Program-made: the position numbers and the translations under genes
Notes under the pieces: model-generated
The model's input: the letters and a program-made list of their open reading frames with translations, nothing else
Told to the model about the DNA's origin: nothing
Databases searched by the model: none
Source: DSAR01 sp034437315
Lineage (GTDB): Bacteria; Chloroflexota; Anaerolineae; B4-G1
NCBI GenBank assembly: GCA_034437315.1
Contig: DAOTUC010000267.1
Location: 1 to 5,295 of the forward strand
Direction: 5' to 3'
DNA: 5,295 nt
In this document: positions 1 through 5,269 of the stretch, in pieces
How positions within the stretch are numbered: position 1 is the first letter of the stretch
Layout: each line of letters begins with the position of its first letter

Positions 1-109
1 ACATCGCCCCCACGACCATCTGACGGGCCAAACCCAGCACGCGGCTGAGGACGAAAAGGGCCATGACGAGGGAGGCGGCGCGGGCGATTTGGCGGTTGGG
101 GGAGGTCAT
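1..109 (-). CDS. murJ: MurJ/MviN-family lipid-linked glycan flippase, N-terminal fragment
   Basis: This is the first 36 codons of a gene that continues beyond the left edge. The ATG is at 109-107 on the minus strand and overlaps the stop of the upstream glycosyltransferase as ATGA. The reading begins MTSPNRQIARAASLVMALFV and continues LSRVLGLARQMVVGAM. That is the typical first transmembrane helix of MurJ/MviN proteins. The SRVLGLAR block (residues 22-29) lines up with SRVLGFAR of E. coli MurJ, including the two arginines (here R23 and R29) reported as functionally important there. MurJ flips lipid II across the inner membrane; relatives inside glycan clusters may flip other polyprenyl-linked sugars. 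Its place directly behind a glycosyltransferase gene favours such a cluster role (inference). No strong Shine-Dalgarno is visible, so translation probably depends on coupling. Only the N-terminus is visible, so a broader MATE/MOP-family flippase cannot be fully excluded. Confidence 0.75.
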   Translation of the reverse strand, partial: MTSPNRQIARAASLVMALFVLSRVLGLARQMVVGAM

Positions 110-1377
110 CGGGTCTCTATCGTGTGAGGATTTTCTTTGAGGATCTGACTGTATAAAGCCTCTACCTGGCCCACGTGTTCCTCCAATGTCACTGGCGGAC
201 GCACGTTTGACCGCAATCGCGCTACCAAATCCGGCTCGTCCACCAGCCGCTGGAGCGCCGCTCGCCAGGCGGCTACGTCACCCGGAGGCAGTAGCAGGCC
301 ATCTATGCCATCGCGCACGCGGTCGGCTAATGCACCCAGGCGGGAGGCCAGCACCGGCACGCCGGCGATGAAGGCTTCGGAGAGAATGAAGGAGAAGGTC
401 TCGTAACAGAGAGAGGGCGCCAATACGATGTTGGCCTGGGCCAGCGTCTCCCAGACCTGCTCGCGCGAGAGGCGCCCCAGGAAGCGCACCGCTGGCGTGC
501 TCTTGGCGCGTAGGCCAGCGACATACGCGGGATCGAAGGACTCATCCCCCGCGATCCATAGCTCCGCTGTGCCCTTGTCGCGCAGACTGCCGAAAGCTTC
601 CACGATGACATGTACGCCCTTCATCCGAGAGAGCCCACCGATGTAGACGAAGCGCAGCGGGCCTTCCTCTCGCTTCGCCAGTCGCGAGGGTTTTTCCGCG
701 AGTTCCAACGCAGCGTGCAAGGTGAGCAGTTTCTCCGCCGGGGCGCCGTGTGCGGCGTACCAGCGGCTTACGAAACCCGACGGGGCCAGGAGTTTGTCGG
801 CTCCTCTGAGCACTCGTGCCAACAGGCGATTGCGCCAGGCCATCAATCCCGCTACCGGCGGCCGGAGAGGCCAGAGCGAGCCTCGGCCAGCCCTAGCCAG
901 GGCGCAACGGGCGCAGTTAAGGTACAAACGGGGGCCGTCGCACACTTGCTGGCTGTAGTTGGTCAACAGGTTCGCGTTGGCGCACACCCACCAGAAATCC
1001 CATAAGGTGATGACGTAAGGCAACCCGTGCTGCCGGATGGAGCGGATCAGCGAGACTGGATGGCCCATCAGGTGCTCGATGTGGACCAGCTCGGGGTCGG
1101 TCTCTTCCAGGACGTGCTCGAAAAGGGACCTCATCGCCGGGTCTCTGAAGGTGGCTAGAAAGCGCTGTGTTGGATTGACGGGCCCGGCCCAGGCTGCCCA
1201 GACCTCCACCCCATCCTCCATCCGCTTTTCCCATCCGCTCCCCTCGCCGCTGCGGCGGTAGAATATGGCGACGTGATGTCCCCGCCGACGCTGCGCGTGG
1301 GCCAGCCAGCGGGTATAAAGCTCCGTACCGCCCACGTGCTCCGGCATATACTGATGAACAAGGTGTAAGACGCGCAT
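106..1377 (-). CDS. GT4-type glycosyltransferase with a four-cysteine insert
   Basis: This 423-residue cytoplasmic or membrane-associated GT-B enzyme would transfer a sugar from an activated donor to a glycan acceptor. The donor and acceptor cannot be told from sequence. The N-terminal domain opens with the usual beta strand and glycine loop (MRVLHLVHQYMPEHVGGTE, G16-G17). The C-terminal donor-binding domain starts near residue 240 and shows the R-x-KG motif (R251, K253, G254). It also has the E-x7-E pair of retaining GT4 enzymes (E326, E334), followed by AGVPV and GLLLPPGD. A cysteine cluster, C132, C146, C155 and C158, sits in the acceptor-side domain. The length is normal for the family. 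The ATG at 1377 is supported by AGAGAGG seven bases upstream and by the canonical N-terminus. It is the first gene of a minus-strand operon, and its TGA overlaps the start of the MurJ-like gene. The fold and family are clear; the specificity is unknown. Confidence 0.92.
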   Translation of the reverse strand: MRVLHLVHQYMPEHVGGTELYTRWLAHAQRRRGHHVAIFYRRSGEGSGWEKRMEDGVEVWAAWAGPVNPTQRFLATFRDPAMRSLFEHVLEETDPELVHIEHLMGHPVSLIRSIRQHGLPYVITLWDFWWVCANANLLTNYSQQVCDGPRLYLNCARCALARAGRGSLWPLRPPVAGLMAWRNRLLARVLRGADKLLAPSGFVSRWYAAHGAPAEKLLTLHAALELAEKPSRLAKREEGPLRFVYIGGLSRMKGVHVIVEAFGSLRDKGTAELWIAGDESFDPAYVAGLRAKSTPAVRFLGRLSREQVWETLAQANIVLAPSLCYETFSFILSEAFIAGVPVLASRLGALADRVRDGIDGLLLPPGDVAAWRAALQRLVDEPDLVARLRSNVRPPVTLEEHVGQVEALYSQILKENPHTIETR

Positions 1378-1384
1378 TCCTCAA

Positions 1385-1391
1385 CCTCTCT
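1385..1391 (-). promoter_or_regulatory. Ribosome binding site of the minus-strand GT4 gene
   Basis: On the minus strand AGAGAGG stands seven bases before the ATG at 1377. A second GAGGA (1382-1378) lies too close to the start to be the main site. This supports 1377 as the true start. Confidence 0.6.
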
Positions 1392-1401
1392 AGGCCATTG
1401 A

Positions 1402-1417
1402 CCGGGCGATATCCCGG
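1402..1417. repeat. Inverted repeat CCGGG-N6-CCCGG in the divergent control region
   Basis: CCGGG (1402-1406) and CCCGG (1413-1417) form a perfect 5-bp inverted repeat around CGATAT. It lies between a TTGACC at 1398-1403 and GCTAAT at 1421-1426. Those two boxes are 17 bases apart and could be a weaker second plus-strand promoter. The repeat could be an operator, or a small hairpin in the leader of the minus-strand transcript. A 5-bp GC-rich repeat can arise by chance in DNA of this composition. Confidence 0.3.
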
Positions 1418-1429
1418 CGAGCTAATCCG

Positions 1430-1458
1430 TTGACCACGGCGTTATCCTATGTTAAAAT
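1430..1458 (+). promoter_or_regulatory. Predicted strong sigma70-type promoter for the GT2-GT4-GT4 operon
   Basis: TTGACC (1430-1435, five of six) is separated by exactly 17 bases from TAAAAT (1453-1458, five of six). A TG at 1450-1451, one base upstream of the -10 box, gives an extended -10. Transcription would start near 1465. That is downstream of the first in-frame ATG (1449) but upstream of the ATGs at 1509 and 1518, so the site also bears on the start of the GT2 gene. Confidence 0.65.
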
Positions 1459-1471
1459 GCCGAGAAGTCAA
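1444..1471 (-). promoter_or_regulatory. Predicted sigma70-type promoter for the GT4-flippase operon
   Basis: Reading the minus strand, TTGACT (1471-1466, five of six matches to TTGACA) is followed after 16 bases by TAGGAT (1449-1444, four of six matches to TATAAT). Transcription would start near 1437 and leave a leader of about 60 bases before the ATG at 1377. The site interleaves with the plus-strand promoter at 1430-1458. The -10 box is only moderate, so this is a prediction. Confidence 0.45.
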
Positions 1472-1508
1472 ATCAAACCGACCAGCCAATCCAAGCATTA
1501 TCTCTCAA

Positions 1509-2417
1509 ATGGAACCAATGAGCGCTGAAATTGCAGTCATTATCCTCAACTGGAACGCAGCGGAAGATACCGTGCGTTGCGTGCGCGATGTCACGGCCTG
1601 GCGCGAGCTGCGCCCGACCATCTGGGTCGTGGATAACGCTTCCAGCGATGGCAGCGCCGAAATCATCGCCCGCGAATGCCCCCACGTCCACCTGATCCGC
1701 AACGAGCGCAACCGAGGCTTCGCCGGGGGAAACAACGTGGGGATCACCGAGGCGCTAAAGACAGGCGTTGCGCCCATCCTTCTGCTGAACAATGACGCAT
1801 TTGTAAGCGAGGGAGACGTCATCGCGCTTCTGGACGCGCTCCGGGCCGATGAGCGGATCGGCTTGATCGGGCCGCTGCTCTTCAACGCCGACGAGGAGCG
1901 ATTGATCTCGGCCGGAGGGCGTGATCCGGTGCTGAACCATCGCTCCCACATCCGCGAACTATCCTCCGGCCCGCCGATCCGCGCCGTGGACTATGTGCCG
2001 GGGACGGTCTTGTTGAGCCGGGCGGAGCTTTTTCGTGACGTCGGCCTCCTGGACGAGGATTATTTCTTCAGCGTTGAGGTGGCGGATTTTTGCAGACGGG
2101 TCAGGCAGCGAGGGTATATCACCGCCGTCGATACGCGCACGCGGGCCTTTCACGCCGTCAGCCAGCGCTCATCTCATCGGCGGAATACATTGTACGTTTA
2201 CTATTTTGTGCGCAACCGCTTCCTTTATGTCCGGAAATTTTACACTTACCTCCAAATTCCCCTGATCTGCCTCTGGGGAATCTACGACTTGGTGCTCTGC
2301 GCGAAGCTAGGCGCACAGGGCCATCCTGCCACGGTCAAGGCGGTCCGTCTGGGCCTGATCGACGGGTTGCGCGGACGGACAGGGGAGCAGGATCCAGGCG
2401 TATTCGCAGAGCGATGA
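1509..2417 (+). CDS. GT2-type glycosyltransferase, rhamnosyltransferase-like
   Basis: This 302-residue GT-A enzyme resembles the WbbL/RfbF-type glycosyltransferases of O-antigen and exopolysaccharide pathways, which use nucleotide sugars at the inner membrane face. Visible family blocks are IAVIILNWN at the N-terminus, VVDNASSDGS (D42), NRGFAGGNN (68-76) and the metal-binding LLLNND (N94, N95, D96). Further on are VDYVPGTVLLSR, an EVAD block at 190-193 where many relatives have EDVD, and YYFVRNRF (R235). A hydrophobic stretch at about 248-268 may touch the membrane. The reading frame is open from an ATG at 1449, but that codon lies upstream of the -10 box of the predicted promoter. I therefore prefer the ATG at 1509, with 1518 equally possible. 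None has a good Shine-Dalgarno. It is the first gene of a three-gene operon, and its TGA overlaps the next ATG. Donor specificity is unproven. Confidence 0.9.
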   Translation: MEPMSAEIAVIILNWNAAEDTVRCVRDVTAWRELRPTIWVVDNASSDGSAEIIARECPHVHLIRNERNRGFAGGNNVGITEALKTGVAPILLLNNDAFVSEGDVIALLDALRADERIGLIGPLLFNADEERLISAGGRDPVLNHRSHIRELSSGPPIRAVDYVPGTVLLSRAELFRDVGLLDEDYFFSVEVADFCRRVRQRGYITAVDTRTRAFHAVSQRSSHRRNTLYVYYFVRNRFLYVRKFYTYLQIPLICLWGIYDLVLCAKLGAQGHPATVKAVRLGLIDGLRGRTGEQDPGVFAER

Positions 2418-3445
2418 ACATCCTCTACCATCTCACCATCCTGCCTCCCAAAATGCCGAGTTGTGTGGCGGAAATCCAGGAAATCGACCGGCTGCGCGAC
2501 CACTTCGGGGGAGATTTGGTCTATCTCAACCCCAACGAGCGCTCTCCTATCTATGTGCCCCGCTTATTCTTCGGTTTCCAGAAGCTGAGAGCGTTGCGGG
2601 AGCGCGAACGGGATTTTGACCTGCACCACGTCTATAACCCCGATCCCTTCCCCTTCCCGGTGCTCAGCTTTCTCGACCGCCCGGTCGTCTATTCCATCAG
2701 CGGTGGGGTGGGGCACAGACGGCCCAACGTCGGCTTTTTCAACTCCCTGGCAGCGGTCGTGGTCGCCGACGAGCGCAGCTTGAGGCGGCTTGAGAGCTGG
2801 GGGGTGAACAACGCCTTTCTGGTCCATGCTGGTATCGACACCGCGCGTTTTACCCACACCCCGCTGCCGCTGCGAGATAAAAGCGCTGAGATCAGGTTGA
2901 TGGTCGGTTCAGCGCCCTGGACGCGGGCGCAGTTCCGCACCAAGGGGGTGGAGGCACTGCTCGCGGTGGCGCAACGTGACTCTCGACTCCGACTGATCTT
3001 TTTGTGGCGCGGCGAGATGGCCGAGGAGATGGAGCGCCGCGTGCGCGTGCGGGAGCTCGAAGAGCGCGTCGAAATCTTGAAACAGAAGGTAGATGTGAAC
3101 GAGGTGCTGGCAAGCGTACACGCCAGCGTTACCTTGGCCTCCGCTCGCGGTATCGTCAAATCCTATCCCCATTCCCTAATCGAGTCGCTGGCGGCGGGGA
3201 AGCCGGTCTTGGTCAGCCGGGCAATTCCGATGGCGGATTATGTGGAAGAGAAAGGATGTGGCCTGGTGGTGGAGGAGGTCACGCCGTCGGATGTCCTCGC
3301 GGCCATCGAGGCGCTGGTGAGAAATTATGGCGCTTTGCAAGAATCAGCCCGACGAGTGGGCCAGCGGGATTTCTTGCCGGAGAAGCTGGTCACATCCTTC
3401 CAGAGGGTGTATGAGCACGTGCTGGGGCGGGGCCAAGCGGGATGA
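2414..3445 (+). CDS. Divergent GT4-like (GT-B) glycosyltransferase
   Basis: This 343-residue protein is shorter than its two GT4 neighbours and reads as a GT-B glycosyltransferase. The N-terminal domain (about 1-150) is compact. It contains FDLHHVYNPDPFPFPVL, then RPVVYSISGGVG (89-100) and the linker LVHAGIDTARF, which is typical of the hinge before the donor domain. The C-terminal domain has the TKG motif (K177, G178), a charged helix around 200-226, and ESLAAGKPVLVSRA (257-270). The second glutamate of the usual E-x7-E pair is present (E257), but the first position is lysine (K249) within VKSYPHSLIE. The start at 2414 forms ATGA with the stop of the GT2 gene. The frame is open further upstream to 2090, but that part overlaps the conserved GT2 C-terminus and is not used. 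Its own TGA overlaps the next ATG. Retained catalytic activity is likely but not certain. Confidence 0.85.
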   Translation: MNILYHLTILPPKMPSCVAEIQEIDRLRDHFGGDLVYLNPNERSPIYVPRLFFGFQKLRALRERERDFDLHHVYNPDPFPFPVLSFLDRPVVYSISGGVGHRRPNVGFFNSLAAVVVADERSLRRLESWGVNNAFLVHAGIDTARFTHTPLPLRDKSAEIRLMVGSAPWTRAQFRTKGVEALLAVAQRDSRLRLIFLWRGEMAEEMERRVRVRELEERVEILKQKVDVNEVLASVHASVTLASARGIVKSYPHSLIESLAAGKPVLVSRAIPMADYVEEKGCGLVVEEVTPSDVLAAIEALVRNYGALQESARRVGQRDFLPEKLVTSFQRVYEHVLGRGQAG

Positions 3446-4680
3446 AGGTCATTCACGTGGTTCAGTGTTACCACCCGGCGGTCGGCGGCGTGGAGGGGCT
3501 GGTCAAGAATCTCTCCGAGCAGTTGGTCTCGCGTCACCAGGACGAGGTCACCGTTTTCACCAGCAACGCCCCAAAGCCAGAGGACTTCTATCGCGCCAAG
3601 GGCCAAGCGCTGCCTTCGGGCGTCGAGAACATCAATGGCGTCCAGGTGCACCGCTTCAAGGCTTTCAACGGGCTCCAGGGGCTGCGAGGGTTGCTCGCCT
3701 CCGGTGCTGGCAAGTTACGCTTGCCATATAACGACTGGCTGCGCACCATCCAGAATGGCCCCCTGATGGTCGGTGTGTCCCAGGCAATCGCGGACAGCGG
3801 CGCCGATGTGGTATTCGCAACCTCTTTCCCTTTCCTCCATATCCAGTACGCGCTGGCGGGAGCGAAGCGTGCCCAGATTCCTCTGGTGCTGCTCGGCGCC
3901 ATCCACGCCTCGGACAAATGGAATTATGACCGGCAGATGATGTATACGGCTATTCGAAAGGCCGACGCATACATCGCGCTCACCCCATTCGAGCGGGATT
4001 ATCTGGTGCAGCGGGATATTTCCCCCGACAAGATCAGGGTGATAGGCGCTGGCGTCCACGCCGAACGCTTTGCCGAAGCGAATGGACGCGCGATCCGAGA
4101 GCGTCATGGGTGGGGCGAGCGGCCTGTCGTCGGCGCCTTGGCCCGCCAGACCGAGTCGAAGCGCCTGGATGTGCTGATCCGTGCAATGGTGAGGGTGTGG
4201 GAAAAATATCCGCACGCCCATCTGTTATTGGCCGGGGGGCGCACGTCCTACACGCCGAAACTAAAACAGATGGTAGACGATCTTGAATCATCACAACGCG
4301 ATCAGGTGACGATCATCAACGACTTCACGGACAGCGAAAAGCCGAATCTACTCGCGGCTTGTGACATACTGGCCCATCCTTCCGGCAAGGAGTCTTTCGG
4401 CATCGTCTTCCTGGAAGCCTGGGCCTGTGGCAAGCCCATCATTGGCGCCCGCGTCGGCGCTGTCGCTTCAGTCATCGACGAGGGGCGGGATGGACTGATG
4501 GCCGAGTACCTGGACGCCGCCGATCTGGCACGGGCCATCCTGGAGTTGCTGGATGCTCCGGCGCGGCGGCTCAGGATGGGGGAAGCGGGGCGGGAGAAGG
4601 TACGGGAGAATTACACCTGGGAGATTGTGACCGATCGGTTGCGCGAGGTGTACGTCGAGGTGATTTCGAGGCGCGGGTAG
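3442..4680 (+). CDS. GT4-type glycosyltransferase
   Basis: This 412-residue enzyme is a canonical retaining GT-B glycosyltransferase, expected to add a sugar from an activated donor to the growing lipid-linked glycan at the cytoplasmic face. The acceptor domain opens MKVIHVVQCYHPAVGGVEGL, with the glycine loop at G15-G16. The middle contains ADAYIALTPFERDYL and the hinge IRVIGAGVHAERF (198-210). The donor domain shows ESKRLDVLI (K240), HLLLAGG (260-266) and HPSGKESFGIVFLEAWACGK. The last block supplies the E-x7-E pair (E317, E325). YTWEIVTDRLREVY near the C-terminus is the usual closing helix. Length is typical. The ATG at 3442 overlaps the preceding stop as ATGA, and the sequence upstream has only a weak purine-rich site, so translational coupling is likely. 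It is the last gene of the operon. The following convergent gene begins its stop codon 16 bases later, and no hairpin terminator is visible between them. Confidence 0.93.
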   Translation: MKVIHVVQCYHPAVGGVEGLVKNLSEQLVSRHQDEVTVFTSNAPKPEDFYRAKGQALPSGVENINGVQVHRFKAFNGLQGLRGLLASGAGKLRLPYNDWLRTIQNGPLMVGVSQAIADSGADVVFATSFPFLHIQYALAGAKRAQIPLVLLGAIHASDKWNYDRQMMYTAIRKADAYIALTPFERDYLVQRDISPDKIRVIGAGVHAERFAEANGRAIRERHGWGERPVVGALARQTESKRLDVLIRAMVRVWEKYPHAHLLLAGGRTSYTPKLKQMVDDLESSQRDQVTIINDFTDSEKPNLLAACDILAHPSGKESFGIVFLEAWACGKPIIGARVGAVASVIDEGRDGLMAEYLDAADLARAILELLDAPARRLRMGEAGREKVRENYTWEIVTDRLREVYVEVISRRG

Positions 4681-4696
4681 TTTGTGGTCGTTTTGA

Positions 4697-5188
4697 CTAC
4701 TCCTTGACTCTTTCGAGCAGGCGCCCGACCCACTCCCGAATCGCAGCGCGGGCGGAGAACCGGCGGGCCTTCCAGCTCCAGTGAATGAGGGGCCGGAGGC
4801 GCCGATTGGTTGCCTGGAAGGCCTCCAGATCCTCGGCAAATGTAACCCCGCGCCGGTCGATCTGTTCCTCAAAGAGTCGCTGGGCGTATTGATAGAGCTG
4901 CACATCGAGCGCGTTGACCCGCAGGATGGCGTCCAGCGTGGATGATGGCAGATCCTCTTTTTCGGGGCGGCGGGCCGAGACGTTCTGTCGGGCGTAGAAA
5001 AGCCTCTGCCAGCCAAAGGCCTCCCGCAAGAGTAGCAGGGTCTCGTCGAATCTCTCCGTCAGCCCGACGACGGCGAACGCATCGCGCAGGTTGCGTTTCG
5101 CCGCCTCCAACATAGCCGGGCCACATTCCCCGAAGGGCACCTCATGCCCAGATTCCAGGCCGGATAATATACTAATAGCACTTTGGTT
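4697..5188 (-). pseudogene. Sulfotransferase-family protein, C-terminal half only
   Basis: The minus-strand reading resembles the second half of Sulfotransfer_2-type proteins, which move sulfate from PAPS to carbohydrates. Recognisable blocks, numbered from the GTG at 5140, are VPFGEC, EAAKRNL, VVGLTERFDETLLLL (24-38), FGWQRLFYARQNVSARRP and the N-x2-D-x2-LY-x2-A-x2-LF pattern (76-90). The longest start-bounded reading is 147 codons (5140-4697), but family-like sequence continues upstream as NQSAISILSGLE until a TAA at 5191-5189. The N-terminal half, with the PAPS-binding P-loop and the R/S 3'-phosphate motif, is missing, and no sequence for it lies in the remaining 104 bases. I therefore call it a truncated remnant rather than a functional gene. 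The break coincides with a sharp drop in G+C. A short expressed protein starting at the GTG is possible but could not bind PAPS in the usual way. Confidence 0.75.
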
Positions 5189-5204
5189 TTATGGAATGGC
5201 AAAC

Positions 5205-5251
5205 GACAATTAGAAAATGGACAATTGGTCTGTATGCGGTAAAATTGTCCA
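5205..5251. repeat. Three GACAATT heptamers, two forming a 9-bp inverted repeat
   Basis: GACAATT occurs directly at 5205-5211 and 5220-5226, fifteen bases apart, and inverted (AATTGTC) at 5243-5249. The second and third copies extend to a perfect 9-bp inverted repeat, TGGACAATT (5218-5226) and AATTGTCCA (5243-5251), with a 16-base spacer. The arms cover the -35 and -10 boxes of the predicted promoter here. This arrangement suits an operator bound by a dimeric regulator, or terminal and binding repeats of a mobile element (inference). Confidence 0.6.
5218..5245 (+). promoter_or_regulatory. Predicted promoter of the gene starting at 5270
   Basis: TGGACA (5218-5223, five of six matches to TTGACA) and TAAAAT (5240-5245, five of six matches to TATAAT) are 16 bases apart. 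Transcription would begin near 5252 and leave a leader of about 18 bases. Both boxes are embedded in the arms of the GACAATT inverted repeat, so a protein bound there would block RNA polymerase. Confidence 0.5.
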
Positions 5252-5257
5252 AAACAC

Positions 5258-5263
5258 AGGAGG
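5258..5263 (+). promoter_or_regulatory. Strong ribosome binding site before the ATG at 5270
   Basis: A perfect AGGAGG lies six bases upstream of the ATG. It is the best Shine-Dalgarno in the window and the main evidence that a real gene begins here. Confidence 0.7.
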
Positions 5264-5269
5264 ACGAGG

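Noticed and set aside
610..1005. Plus-strand open frame of 131 codons inside the minus-strand GT4 gene
   Set aside because: It is antisense to a clear GT4 gene, its composition looks like a shadow of high-GC coding DNA, and it shows no recognisable domain.
917..1384. Minus-strand 155-codon frame overlapping the GT4 start
   Set aside because: It is a shifted frame of the same coding DNA, with low-complexity Arg/Pro/Gly/Ala composition and no family motifs.
1449..1508. Upstream ATG at 1449 as the start of the GT2 gene
   Set aside because: It lies upstream of the -10 box of the best promoter, has no ribosome binding site, and adds 20 residues without family resemblance before the canonical N-terminus.
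2090..2413. A long N-terminal extension of the middle GT4 gene, giving 451 residues
   Set aside because: It overlaps the conserved C-terminal part of the GT2 gene in another frame and looks like a frame shadow. The ATG at 2414 gives the natural GT-B start and an ATGA junction.
3327..3731. Plus-strand 134-codon frame bridging the two GT4 genes
   Set aside because: It overlaps the ends of two well-supported genes in another frame and carries no motif.
4681..4709. Possible bidirectional terminator between the convergent genes, with TTGACT repeated at 4693 and 4704
   Set aside because: The gap is only 16 bases, and no stem-loop or T-tract typical of an intrinsic terminator is present. The TTGACT pair lies partly in the sulfotransferase coding end and has no suitable -10 partner that I could find.
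5218..5251. The 9-bp inverted repeat as a rho-independent terminator
   Set aside because: The stem is AT-rich, the loop is 16 bases long and no T-run follows. It lies upstream of a strong ribosome binding site, so an operator reading fits better.
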